Shown piece after piece: positions 36,470 to 46,879 of a DNA stretch of 64,000 bases. The DNA lies in contig JAKJXP020000026.1 in NCBI GenBank assembly GCA_022225965.2, positions 248,001 to 312,000 of the forward strand, written 5' to 3'. Numbering within the stretch: the stretch's first letter is position 1; every line of letters starts with the position of its first letter. Position numbers and translations under genes: made by a program. The stretch comes from Diatrype stigma. Taxonomy: Eukaryota > Ascomycota > Sordariomycetes > Xylariales > Diatrypaceae. Under the pieces are notes generated by a model. It saw nothing but the letters and a program-made list of their open reading frames with translations. It was not told the DNA's origin and searched no databases.

Positions 36470-38131
36470 CTATGCGCTCCTCCTCTTGACCCTGATGGTC
36501 GCCTTCATGGGCGGCACCCTATTCATCCCGAACCAGAAGTTCTCCGGCCGCTTCTCCTGGATCTCGAAGTCGTAGTTCAGGACGATGTAGGCGAGCATGA
36601 GCTTCAGCTCGCTCGAGGCGAAAAACCGCCCCGGGCACGCGTGCCGCCCGTGCCCGAACGCCAAGTACTCGGGGCTCGTCGTGGCGAACGCCTGCCGCGC
36701 CCGCTGGACGTACGCCGAAGACTTGCTACCGCTGTTGTTGTTCTGGTTGTCACCACCCTCCCCTACTGCGCCGACTTTCGCCTCTGCTTCTGCCTCCGCC
36801 ACCTCCGCTGCCGCGCGCTTCTCCGCAAACCGGAACGGCTTGAAGACATGCGGCTCCGGGTAGATGCTGGGGTCGTGGAAGACGGGGTACGAGGGCGTGC
36901 AGACGGTGGTGCCTTTGGCGAGGTGGATGCCGGACGGGGTAGTGACGCCCTTGGGGTTGACGACGGTGCGGTTGGTCGCGACGGTGACGAACGAGTTGAC
37001 GCGCTGCGACTCGCGCATGACGCTGTCGAGCTTCGGCATGGCCGCGAGCGTGCGCTTGTCCCACCGCCCGCCGTGCTCGGCGAGCACCGCGCGGATCTCG
37101 GCCCGCAGCTCCTCGAGGTACGCGTGCCGCGACGACGCCAGGTCCAGGATCGCGTGCGTGATGGCGAACGACGACGTGTGGATCGACGCGAAGTTGAGCA
37201 GCAGGATCCGCCCCGCCAGCGTGTCCGCCTTGCTGAAGTACGGGTCGTCCAGCGCCTTGGCCTGCCGGATCGACCACTGCAGGAAGTCGTTGGGCTCCGG
37301 CTCGGCCGCCTTGGTCTCCGGGTCCGCGCGCCGCGCCTCGTAGGCCCGCAGCCGCCGCTGGATCTCCGGCCGCAGGATCCGGTAGAACCGGTTCGTGTGG
37401 AGGTGGTTCGGGATCGTGATGAACAGCGCCGCGAGGGGCCGCAGCGGCTTCCAGATGAACCGCAGCGCCGTCGAGGCCAGGGGTACGTCCTGCGCGTAGG
37501 CCATCGCCACGTCGAGCAGGGCCGGATCCCGGCACAGGGGCAGGCCGACAAAGACCCGATTCGTCACCTGGCCGATTATGCGCCGCATCACGTCGTATAC
37601 ACCTATTGTCTTGAAATTGTCTGTGTCCATGCCCCATAGCCCGTCGAAGCTATACTGGATCTCGTCGAGCAGGTCGGGCACGAGGTTGCCGGTTTCCCTC
37701 GTCAGGATGCTAGAGATGAGATTCACATGGATGGGCGCGTGGACGAGCTTCGGGTCCGTCACGGTGTATTCGAGCTGCAGCGAGTTGTTGGTCTGCTCTG
37801 CCATGCTGATATCGCTGTCGGGCTGTTCGACGAGCCACTGGAGCTCTTTGTGGGGAAGGTGGACGAAGCTGTGGGCGCCGGCCACCGGGAATATGCAAGC
37901 GCGGTCCCTATACTGGCTGTAGGCGATTTCGGTGGCCGCCTTCATGTCCTTGGTGTTGCGCCACTTCGCCCGCTGGAGCGGGAACCACTCACCCGGCTTC
38001 GCGCCGAGGATGGGAAGGTCGGGCAGCTGGGACGGTCGGAGGAGCTGGTACAAGACGAAAGCGGCGAAGAGCACGGCCGGAGCCAGCACGGCTGGGCGGC
38101 TCCATAACTCCAAGTCCAGCATATTCGTCAT
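36470..38131 (-). CDS. Cytochrome P450 monooxygenase, ent-kaurene-oxidase-like group
   Basis: Single exon. I start at the ATG at 38131 (553 aa) because upstream codons are Thr-rich low complexity without an ATG. Residues about 13-31 form the ER membrane anchor, followed by a Pro-rich hinge (RPSQLPDLPILG). The heme-binding motif FGHGRHACPG is at 492-501 (Cys499 ligates iron). The ExxR is ESQR at 374-377. The I helix reads FASIHTSS (314-321), lacking the usual A-G-x-D/E-T-T; this HTS form is found in fungal P450s related to ent-kaurene oxidases. A polar Ala/Glu/Asn-rich insertion (about 438-472) sits before the heme loop. A reductase partner is expected elsewhere. No terpene cyclase or other pathway gene lies nearby, so the substrate is open. 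Third codon positions are strongly G/C. Confidence 0.95.
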   Translation of the reverse strand: MTNMLDLELWSRPAVLAPAVLFAAFVLYQLLRPSQLPDLPILGAKPGEWFPLQRAKWRNTKDMKAATEIAYSQYRDRACIFPVAGAHSFVHLPHKELQWLVEQPDSDISMAEQTNNSLQLEYTVTDPKLVHAPIHVNLISSILTRETGNLVPDLLDEIQYSFDGLWGMDTDNFKTIGVYDVMRRIIGQVTNRVFVGLPLCRDPALLDVAMAYAQDVPLASTALRFIWKPLRPLAALFITIPNHLHTNRFYRILRPEIQRRLRAYEARRADPETKAAEPEPNDFLQWSIRQAKALDDPYFSKADTLAGRILLLNFASIHTSSFAITHAILDLASSRHAYLEELRAEIRAVLAEHGGRWDKRTLAAMPKLDSVMRESQRVNSFVTVATNRTVVNPKGVTTPSGIHLAKGTTVCTPSYPVFHDPSIYPEPHVFKPFRFAEKRAAAEVAEAEAEAKVGAVGEGGDNQNNNSGSKSSAYVQRARQAFATTSPEYLAFGHGRHACPGRFFASSELKLMLAYIVLNYDFEIQEKRPENFWFGMNRVPPMKATIRVKRRSA

Positions 38132-40624
38132 CGTCGTCGCCGTCGTCGTCGTTTCCGGTGTCGCTGTCGTTTTTGATGGCTGATATGTCAACTACCAAGA
38201 GACGGAGGGAGGAAACGAATCGAAGGGGGGGGCCGCCGCCATTGTGACACCTGCGATGGCCAGAACAATAAATAATCCTGAACGGCGCCCCAGCTAGGCC
38301 GACTAAACTGGGCAGCTAGAAGCTAGTTTTGCCCCCGCGCGTTGTTTGATGTTTCCATCCTGTTTGTCCTGCCCTATCCTGCAGGCCCTTTTGTTCTCAT
38401 CACTTCGTACGAAGCCTATTCTGGGGCTGCTGGGGCTACTAAGAATGCTGGGAAGAAGTAAGGTGGGTAACAGGTGGACAAGGGGGCCACCGGGATGTCG
38501 AGGTCCCGAAAGATCAGAGTCACATTACAAATGGGTTCCGTCTGGATAGCCGAACTCTCTTCGGGCGTCTCTGATCCACAAAAATATAGAAGCGATCAAT
38601 CGATCTTACTAAGTACGCCACTTAAGCGAACCTCCGAACAACATCCTTCTCTTTTTCGGCTCGCTTAGCAATGACAATGACGCGTTACTGCATATATCGC
38701 ATTGGGTATACTTCATCCAGCTCGACAAGTCGCTTGCTGGACAAGTGGTTCGATGGTCGAATTGGTTCGGCTGTTGTTGCCGGTTACTTCGACTCTGGCA
38801 TCTCTTATCCGAAAAGGATTATAGCCCTGTACTCGGTTCTCGTAAGGATCATGGCGCTTTTACATATGTACACATGCTGACTTAAACTAGTGCTATTGGT
38901 ATGTGCGCGTATACCAACTACGTATCCGAGTAGAGATTCTGCATGCTTTATACTTCGTACATATTATCGCTGCTGGAACATTGCAGAATTGCGTTTTGTT
39001 GATCAAATAGGTCACTACTATTTACATCCTACTATGTATACCATTGATCGCTGTATGTTGATAGGTCGAAGGGTGCTTGCTACTACGATGATACCAAGTA
39101 TTTAGGTTTGTAAACCCACTATACCTGAATCATTCGGTTGGTGGCGTCAATTTGGTCCATTGAAGATGAGTGCCTCAAATCGTGTCCCATGCCGTGTCAC
39201 GCGACGCTGATACTCACGCTGATACATAGTAACATAGCATAGCCGACCTCGGTTGGTTCCAGCTCTCCAGGACAGGTTGGCTTAGTAGGCTGGGTCTGCC
39301 CTCATACTAGTTGCTCACATCAACATATATATTAGCTACTTGGTCAAGCTGGTGAATCTCAAGGTCATGACCATGGATCATGAATCATGAATCTCACTGC
39401 GGTGCGGCCCGAGATGTAGCTAGGGTCCTTGCTGAGGCTTAACTACGTCTTCTTTGAGAGAAAAGAGCGCAGTGTCGCGTTTAGCAAATCGAGGGAGTAT
39501 AGTGGTGCATGACGAAGCGATGACCCCGACAATACTGAACTGAAGCTTTAGAGAGAGGTAGTTACAAAGTGCGCTATCAACGTGTATATAGTGGTAGCTG
39601 TTGAATGTCTATCCTTGACAGGTAGGCTAATACGTAATAGTTATCATCTGTCGCATAGGTATAGCGCTCTCATGTATAATCCTATTTCACCTTGTCCTTT
39701 TCCTCCTAGCCAATGAACCTACGGATCTCATCCCTTGCATAGCAGTAAATACTGTTAGACTAACAGCTTGCTATATTAGTATGGATGTAGGTACTAACTA
39801 CCTACGTACGTAGCTGTCATACAGACTACTTACCCTAGTACTAGTATAATTAGCGTATGTTCAATAGGTTGCCTCATAGCTTTATCTCCTAAAATAGGGG
39901 CCAATGATAGCCCCCCCATTAGACAATCAAATAAGCGACATTCGGTTCACAACATACCCGTTCTTGGGAAGTTAGTGTATCCTATGAACTTATGACACTA
40001 TATATATATACTACGAGCAACTGGCGACCTAGTATCCTCTAACTCACACTCTGGACCACACTTCTTCATATAGGGAACACGTTGTTCCGAACACCGGATT
40101 CACGAGACAACATAGGGCCAAATAATACCAGATTCGCCCAACCCAGGAGGGATTCCAAGGGGGGTGGAAAGGAGTTATTGGTAGGTAGACATGAATAGTA
40201 CCTTTTGTAGACTTCTCTGTTAAGATCACGTTTGGATGCCGGGGCTCTTGATTAGGTCGCTCTTTTGTGTAACTTCGAAGCAAGCCCAACGCACGCCCTT
40301 TGAGCAAATTACTATGCACTTTCTATGTTGAGCTAAGACCAAGCAAAGAGACAGTCCAGCTGCCCAATCATCTTGTGAGACCCTTGCCGACTCTCCCTCT
40401 GAATAGTCTAGAGCTTATTAGCTTGAATAGTCCTCGTAGGGGGTTGTAGGCTAGCGTGCGAGCATACCAAACTATCTAGAAAGTGTTCATGGCAGCGCTG
40501 CTAGTAACGAAAAGGATTCTTTGCTGAATCAGGGACACGGGAAAATGACGCTGTAAAGAAAAGAGTATTATGAATTATAGAATTGCATCGCATACTTGAA
40601 AAACTCCCCAGGGTGCTAACTTCG
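38132..40624. other. 2.5 kb gene-poor tract
   Basis: No supportable gene. A TACCTACGTACGTAG-type motif cluster lies at about 39780-39830. The minus-strand ORF at 40044-40319 has no conserved features. Confidence 0.55.
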
Positions 40625-42850
40625 TTAGTAGAGGCAGAACCGTTCGGGGGTGAAGTCTCCATCATGCATCTTTTGTACCATCTCACCATCCATCATGCCA
40701 TAAACAAAGCAAGCGCCAACAACTCGAAGTTTCCGCTTCACACGCCGAATCAGGAGCGGTACTCTGCACCCAAACAGAACGCGAATCTCGTCTCCCTTAC
40801 GCAGGTCAACCGGCCCAACGCCAATATACCCCGCCTCGGTCACGAAGATGGACCTCTTCAGTTTGATGATCTTGGCAAGCTCGAAAGCATAGCTCAGAGC
40901 AGTTTTTGGCCATTCGAATCTCTCGGAACTTAAGAGCAACTTGTCTTTATCCCCTAGTCCGTAACCCCAGAACCCGGCCATGAGCTCCGGCTCACTCAGA
41001 TGCAGCAAGCCCCCCAGACCATTATGCTCCTCACAGACACCGTACAGGTGCTCAACGACCCCCGTTGCGATCAGGAAGTCGCGGGACAAGCGCGTCAGGC
41101 TATCAGTTGCCAGCGTCTTCTCGGCCGCGTCGCCAGGCGCCCCCAGGAACAGCTGCTTGGTCTGCGCATGGAGGGGATACTCCTGCCGCTTCTTTCTGGC
41201 ATTTATCTGGGCATTGCAAAGAGCAAAGATGTGCCCAATGGCGAACCTGACGTAAGCTGTTCTCCTGAATACGTCTGGTGCTCCTAACCCCCAGAGCGCC
41301 CTGAAGAACGCTTGAAGAGGGGGTATTCCGGCCGGATGGGGTACATTGGCATGCTTGACCATGAAGCAACTGAGCGCCATCCAGTGCTGTTCGATGTTAT
41401 CGACATTGGCGCCTTTCATTTTAAACATCGTCCTAACCCTGTCCACCACAATCCCAGTCACTTCTAGCCTATCTGTGTCGAAAGAGCTAGATGAGATCGC
41501 CTTTGTGCTGCCTCCGGCCCCCTCTAGGCCTACATCCAACCCTCGTTCGCTGCCAGCGTAGAGAATTTCCGGAAACCACATGCCAGGAGCGTCTGCCCTA
41601 AGGTCCGGAGCCCATGAAGGAAGGCCTGGGAGTCTGGCGAACGTCTTCGGCTGCCCGACGCCATTGGTTCCGTCTATGAACAAAACACCAGTCTGCTGTG
41701 CTGCACAATGAACAAGGTTGGCGTATGCCCATCTCACTGGCCTCCCATAGTCAACGGTAGGTTGTACCCAAGCACGCATCATATACATGATACCGTAGAT
41801 CTTGTCCCGTGGGTCGGTGGACGTGCATTTTCGCCCAATCCCTACCAGTGTTTGCCAGTTCAGCGTCGTCCCGAGCATCATCAAAGGGGAGTTCAGATAT
41901 TTAATGTGGTTCGGACACCATTCTTTGCGTAAAATAGGTGATGCATGTACAGTCTTCAGAAGGAGAAGCTGCACATATACCATCCTCAGGTGGTACAATA
42001 AAACCGCGTCATCAGCGCCGCAGCACACGAAGGTTTCGCGAGCGAGAGAAATCTCCTGCTGAATCCAGATCCTCTGCCAGTAAGGTCTCCCCATAAACAC
42101 CGTGAGAGAGTCTACTAGGCTTTCCTCGATGAGATCGGGCGTGATGATGTCGGCGCAAGAGTATAATAACATTATCGCGTCTGTCTCCTCAAAAGAGTCG
42201 TCGTACGACCTGGTCTCCACATTGTAAAGCGCTTTCAGAAACTCGGCGCGCACATTCACCTTGTCTTCGCTCCATGCCCATCGCCGTACCAGCTCGAAAG
42301 CCTTTTTACTGTGTTCGTCTTCCTCCCCAAGCCAAGCAACGACAAATGCCGCTTGTGCGTATATGTCACCCATCATGGGCACCTGGGAATTCTTCTCATC
42401 GATATCCTCCTGATTGATGCAGAGCGCGTCAATCCATACATCGAGATGCCCTCCATTCTCACGGCCTATATCCGCTGGCTCGTCGCCGTATGCGTTTCTC
42501 ATCCTTGTCAAATGCTCGGCGCCTGCTTGCCGTACGGCCCCCTCAGGGGGAGTAGCCATGGCTGTGGCGATCTGTTGGAGCTTTCCAAGAGCCTCATACA
42601 AGTTTTCTGTTACATGCACCGGGACTCCATTAACGTCGATAGGTTTCCGGATTTCGGGATCCCCCCAGACGTAAGACAGTGCTATGTAGCGAGGCCTTTC
42701 GTTGATGGACGCTGTCAGGAGTCGGTAGTTAACACCACCTGATTGCGGACCTGTCAACTCGATTCTCAGCAAGCGTATCTCGCGGCGAGACAGATCCAGT
42801 GGGCTGTAGAGGGACGAGGCAGCCCCTTGTGCGGAATTTTCAGCTTCCAT
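40625..42850 (-). CDS. Heterokaryon-incompatibility (HET) domain protein
   Basis: Single exon, 741 aa. The HET domain spans about 55-210 with its three blocks: YIALSYVWGD (55-64), VWIDALCINQEDIDEKNSQV (138-157) and MGDIYAQAAFVVAWLGEEDE (160-179). The rest is the usual long, weakly conserved C-terminal half with no WD40, NACHT or ankyrin repeats. HET proteins trigger programmed cell death when genetically different hyphae fuse, and some act in immunity-like responses; the partner locus is unknown. The gene is flanked on both sides by about 2.5 kb of gene-free DNA, a common setting for fast-evolving HET genes. I see no frameshift or stop, so it looks intact. Confidence 0.95.
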   Translation of the reverse strand: MEAENSAQGAASSLYSPLDLSRREIRLLRIELTGPQSGGVNYRLLTASINERPRYIALSYVWGDPEIRKPIDVNGVPVHVTENLYEALGKLQQIATAMATPPEGAVRQAGAEHLTRMRNAYGDEPADIGRENGGHLDVWIDALCINQEDIDEKNSQVPMMGDIYAQAAFVVAWLGEEDEHSKKAFELVRRWAWSEDKVNVRAEFLKALYNVETRSYDDSFEETDAIMLLYSCADIITPDLIEESLVDSLTVFMGRPYWQRIWIQQEISLARETFVCCGADDAVLLYHLRMVYVQLLLLKTVHASPILRKEWCPNHIKYLNSPLMMLGTTLNWQTLVGIGRKCTSTDPRDKIYGIMYMMRAWVQPTVDYGRPVRWAYANLVHCAAQQTGVLFIDGTNGVGQPKTFARLPGLPSWAPDLRADAPGMWFPEILYAGSERGLDVGLEGAGGSTKAISSSSFDTDRLEVTGIVVDRVRTMFKMKGANVDNIEQHWMALSCFMVKHANVPHPAGIPPLQAFFRALWGLGAPDVFRRTAYVRFAIGHIFALCNAQINARKKRQEYPLHAQTKQLFLGAPGDAAEKTLATDSLTRLSRDFLIATGVVEHLYGVCEEHNGLGGLLHLSEPELMAGFWGYGLGDKDKLLLSSERFEWPKTALSYAFELAKIIKLKRSIFVTEAGYIGVGPVDLRKGDEIRVLFGCRVPLLIRRVKRKLRVVGACFVYGMMDGEMVQKMHDGDFTPERFCLY

Positions 42851-45008
42851 CGTCTTTGCTTCTCTTGTGTATAGATGGTCTATGCCGATAATCGGATAGG
42901 GGGGGATTGCCTGAAAACACTACAAGCTGCTGTGCCGTGAATGGGAGAACTGGGAAAACACGAAACAAGCAAGCTTTCCTTGATGCATCTACTCAAAACA
43001 TATCATGCAGTTAGGCTTCCCGGATACGAGTTCCCACGGAAAGTTTGGGGGGACTCAGCCTCATGATGCCTTGGCAGCTGAAAGTGATGGAGGTCATGAC
43101 ACTGCAGGAGGCTCAACCAATGGAACCCCCGGTATCAACTAGGAGCGCGCTAACTATGTCTTTAATCATTCTAGCATTTGTCTTGCCAACCTCACAATGG
43201 GTTTCTCGTGCTTTGTCTCTCTCAAGTCACTCATAATAAGGGATAAGGGTAAGTAACCCTGCCCCATTTCATTTGGTCTTGGGGATGTCTTCTCATAATG
43301 ACATGCACTTTGTGTTGATGCACTCCCGTTCTACAACCTGCAATATGAATAAGGATGCAAATGTTCCATATAACTTGTCGCGTTCATCGAATCGCAGATG
43401 AAGAATCGAAGACAAATCCATTGCCATACAAAAGAAAACAGAGGATCTTGAATTAATCTAAAGGGCGGAAGAGCTCTATATATGATGTGCGCCAAGCCGC
43501 TGCGTGCCGATCACCTAATTATGTAATCCGAGCTCTCCTATTTAGCCCCTATATAACTTCTTTCTAGGATGTTAAACGATTCTACGGCTTTCACGAAGTG
43601 TCCACGATTTATGGACACGAGCCATTTCCATTTATATGTATGAAGGGACTTTTCCGTGTCCACGATATGTCCACGAGATCTTGTTCTTGAATACTCATGG
43701 CCATTCGTAGAAACAGGGGTCTTACGGACCATGGACTTATAGTTATATCGGCACTTCGACGAAGGTCCGGGACTTAAGGTAGCCCCTATTCTAGTCCGTG
43801 CGACCCTTGTTTCCACGAGTCTGCACGACTATGCACGGTATTTACGACCGGTCATATCCATCCACTGACATCGATATGCTCGTGGAATTCGTCTATTCCT
43901 CCCCACGAGGGTTGCTCGTGGATGAAGCGGAGTGGATTGACATCCTGCTTCTTTCGTATCGCCTTGTAATTTTCTAGATTGATGGTTTGCGATCATAAGA
44001 TGACCTGTAATTGAAAGGCTCGATTATTCGCTTGTCCTGCTCCGTATGACGTCGCAATCTACCCACCGCCTTTTCTCCCTTCTGGGTTGGATTCTACCCC
44101 GTTCCTACTATCAATAACTTGCACCAAACATCGAGATAATCTTCTAAATTAGCACAGACCCTGATGATTTCTTCTTCGCTATTCAGTGGTACCTGAGGCA
44201 GTGCTCCGAAATCTGGTAAGGTTTCATGCATGCGAGGTCCGTATTACATTACGTCGGGTAATGCAGGGGACTTGTCAAATATTCAAGCAATAATACCCGA
44301 CCGGCGCACCCAACGTGGGATTTGTTCGGCTTACAACATCATTCATAGAATTGCAATAAGGCTGTCGGGTGCTGACGAGAAAGCGGATCTCGGCAAGTCA
44401 ACAAGATGAACACCCCTATTGGTGGGGGTCCCTGCGGGAAAACCGGCTGGGCTTCAAGAGTTACCTGCAAAGTCCTTTTTCTGTTTCAAAAGGCTCCAGA
44501 CCAAGGACCGCGGTTCTTACATCCCCCGTCTCTCATATAAGTTATGAGCATGAAAAGGATGCAGGGAAGGATATAGCCGAACACCCCTTTGAGTTTATTC
44601 TCATGCATTTTAAAGTACTTCCGGCCGCTATTTTCAAATAAAAGGCAGTTTATCATGGTGACATTCGCTGGGAAGTTGTTTTGAGTAGAATGGAAGAGAA
44701 AATATAGCCAAATATACACTTTCATCTGTAGCCTCCTATCAATCTATGTAGAACAGCTCACGTAGTCATCCTGGCCATAATCTATAAATTCATAAGATCA
44801 GGCAGATATAGCTGGGGGGCTTTCTTGTATGGTACAGCTAAATCACACTATAGGGTGATGTAAGCGTTCTTTGCTGAGGTCGCCGGAACCTGCTACCACG
44901 AATGGCTCAACTTGCCGTACTGCTCACCTTTTGATCCTCGGAAGCTATGTGGTTGTGACTACCTAGGTACATATCCGGTTAGTTCCAGAGTTCTGCCACC
45001 TCACCATG

Positions 45009-45032
45009 TCATATGTTTAGTGGAACATATGA
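45009..45032. promoter_or_regulatory. Perfect 9-bp palindrome upstream of the cysteine-rich protein gene
   Basis: TCATATGTT and its exact complement AACATATGA are separated by six bases, about 280 bp upstream of the start codon. A second, imperfect palindrome (CAACAT...ATGTTG) follows at 45063-45089. They resemble binding sites for dimeric regulators; no factor is assigned. Confidence 0.4.
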
Positions 45033-45145
45033 TACTGCTGATTGTATACATCTTGGGGATGACAACATCCTAGTCTAGGCATCATGTTGTTCAGCTCCTC
45101 GGCACTTGAGACCCAGATGAAGACTTTGTCTAAGTTACGGCCATG

Positions 45146-45153
45146 TATAAAAG
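45146..45153 (+). promoter_or_regulatory. TATA box of the cysteine-rich protein gene
   Basis: TATAAAAG lies about 160 bp upstream of the start codon, followed by a C/A-rich leader typical of highly expressed fungal genes. Confidence 0.6.
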
Positions 45154-45310
45154 ACCACTGCTTCCAGCAAAGTTTACAGACCTAATACCAAGCATCACTC
45201 TTACCAACACAAACCAGCAACTGTGAACAGTATTGCTTAACCTATCTTCTTTTCTCCCATATCAACCCAACACCACCGGGGACAGCACATCAGCCAAAAC
45301 AACGTACACC

Positions 45311-45523
45311 ATGAAGCTCTACATCTCTCTCCTTGCCCTAGCCTCCTCCGCTACAGTCATGGCCTGCACTCCCGGTACCTTCCAGTGTTTGGGAACGCAG
45401 GAGATCGGCGTGTGTAACTCGGGCGGCGAGTGGGTTGTCTCGTCGCTTTGCGGCAGAGGTGGCAACTGCGACGACGGAGGCACGGCTTGCCGGGGTGGCA
45501 GCAACCCCTATTGCTACTGTTAA
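45311..45523 (+). CDS. Small secreted cysteine-rich protein, effector-like
   Basis: Intronless, 70 aa. Residues 1-18 are a clear signal peptide with predicted cleavage after VMA. The mature 52-residue chain begins CTPGTFQC and contains eight cysteines, enough for four disulfides, ending in the doublet YCYC. Spacing and the CTPGT(F/Y)xC opening recall a group of small fungal secreted proteins of unknown fold and role, seen in pathogens and endophytes; I infer an apoplastic or cell-wall function. A strong TATA box and a long CA-rich leader fit regulated high expression. An in-frame upstream extension exists but lacks an ATG, so this start is chosen. Not similar to any named toxin that I recognise. 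Confidence 0.8.
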   Translation: MKLYISLLALASSATVMACTPGTFQCLGTQEIGVCNSGGEWVVSSLCGRGGNCDDGGTACRGGSNPYCYC

Positions 45524-46505
45524 ACGGCTAGCTACTTTGCTAAGGAAGGATGCCTATTAGGTAAGATTAGTGTGACGATCCTCCTCATCTCTCCGTGTGG
45601 AAGCCTGATACTGACAGTCATTGTTTGTAGCAACATTTGTGAGACAGTGAAGAAAGTTAGTCAGGCGGTCCCTGGATATGGAAATTGGTGGACTGGTGTG
45701 GTCTAGGGATATGGTAGGGCGAATCCTGTGGGCGAAGGGGCAAGATTGTTAAAAATTGGGTTACGGAAAGAGGAAGTGGGCTTGAGATTACCTGTACACT
45801 CCTTATCCTCATACATATACATATCATAGCATAGCACAATATATACGTGGCATCCATACGATGTTACGTACATAATTGTCAGAATAGAACATACAAAGTT
45901 CTGCCTTAATTCAAGGACACTTTCGTATACTATCTTCATTATCGCATCATACTCATTCAGGTTCGGTGTCTGACTCGAGATGAATTCCAATGCCTTCGGA
46001 ACCCAACAGGTCTCACGACTAATAGACCTGAATACACATAATTTCGTTTATATAGGGATCCATAGCATACTATGTCCGCAGTCGCGTTGAGGTGAGAATG
46101 GGTGTTACCATACGGTCTGGGAAACGAGTCTAACGGTCATCTAGTGGATATTCCCTCCGGATGGCGATGCTTTGGGTGCTATAGTGTCAGCGCTGGTTCT
46201 CACTGCAGAAGCACCGTCTCTTCTCACCGAGTCGTTTTAGGCTATGATCTCGAACTTCAGTGTACCTGGTGATGTTCTTCAAGACGGATCCGGCTCCAAT
46301 AGTGTGCTCATCGTTCAATCTAGAGCCCAGTCGACTTCTGAGCCAACCCATGAACTTGAACAAATATTCTCAGATTTTCTTGCCGATAAGTCAAGCACTC
46401 TTGTTTTATTGAACACTGATACGGAGAAATTTCCTCAGGGGCCTTCTCACCAGGGGTTTGCTAGGGGGACGCATTTCTCACTCAAGGCCGAATGCAGAGG
46501 TATCA
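45524..46505. other. 1.0 kb intergenic DNA
   Basis: The minus-strand ORF 45703-45990 and plus-strand ORF 46244-46522 show no conserved features. The left part is probably the 3' untranslated region of the cysteine-rich protein gene. Confidence 0.5.
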
Positions 46506-46507
46506 GG

Positions 46508-46877
46508 TTAATTGGCAACTAGTTGGTCCCGATATAGAGTAACGCCTTAGAAATGTATGGTATAAGGAGGACCAAAAAATACATTGAAACTTATTTATTT
46601 ATTTATTTTCCTTTTATTTATTCAATCTTTATATGGGATTTGGAGGCCCGCCTTCCAACCCGGGAGCTCTGTACGCTACGGTCTCCGTCTCCCCCTCCAG
46701 TGGTTTTACATTGGAAAGATGTGGCTTTTGCACTAGACTGGATTCGAACCAAGGGCTTTCAGCTTAAGGTTGGGCAAGCTGGATTGGAAACAAGGCAGAC
46801 ATAGGCACTACGCACTACACCACTGGGCCACTAGGCCCTGCCCCGTAGGGCAATAATCTGACACTCAATTGCCAATT
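46508..46877. repeat. Short inverted repeat pair flanking the SINE-like segment
   Basis: TAATTGGCAA near 46510 is matched by TTGCCAATTA near 46869-46878 in opposite orientation. A 10-bp perfect match at the edges of a repeat-like segment could be terminal inverted repeats of a small non-autonomous element, or chance. Confidence 0.3.
46585..46845 (-). mobile_element. tRNA-derived SINE-like element
   Basis: Read on the minus strand, a polymerase III A-box-like TGGCCCAGTGG (46820-46830) is followed 69 bases later by a perfect B box GGTTCGAATCC (46740-46750). About 120 bp of unrelated body then runs to a tail of AAAT repeats (46590-46620). Head with A and B boxes, body and simple-repeat tail is the SINE layout known from fungi such as Magnaporthe and Fusarium. 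The A-B spacing is long, and pairing of the would-be acceptor stem is only about five of seven, so it is not a working tRNA. I find no clear target-site duplication. The element boundaries are approximate. Confidence 0.5.
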
Positions 46878-46879
46878 AT

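Larger units (their letters stand above)
42851..45310. other. 2.5 kb gene-poor tract with CCACGA-rich segment
   Basis: No gene is supported. From about 43600 to 43925 the words TCCACGA/TCGTGGA recur on both strands, and an 8-bp perfect inverted repeat (GTCGGGTA at 44253-44260, TACCCGAC at 44294-44301) lies further right. The right end holds promoter elements of the cysteine-rich protein gene. Confidence 0.5.

Noticed and set aside
36641..37639. Long ORFs opposite and within the P450
   Set aside because: Arg-rich shadows caused by the GC3 bias of the P450 gene.
46735..46845. Functional tRNA gene
   Set aside because: A and B boxes are present, but the acceptor stem does not pair fully and the sequence continues into an AAAT-tailed body; a SINE-like element fits better.
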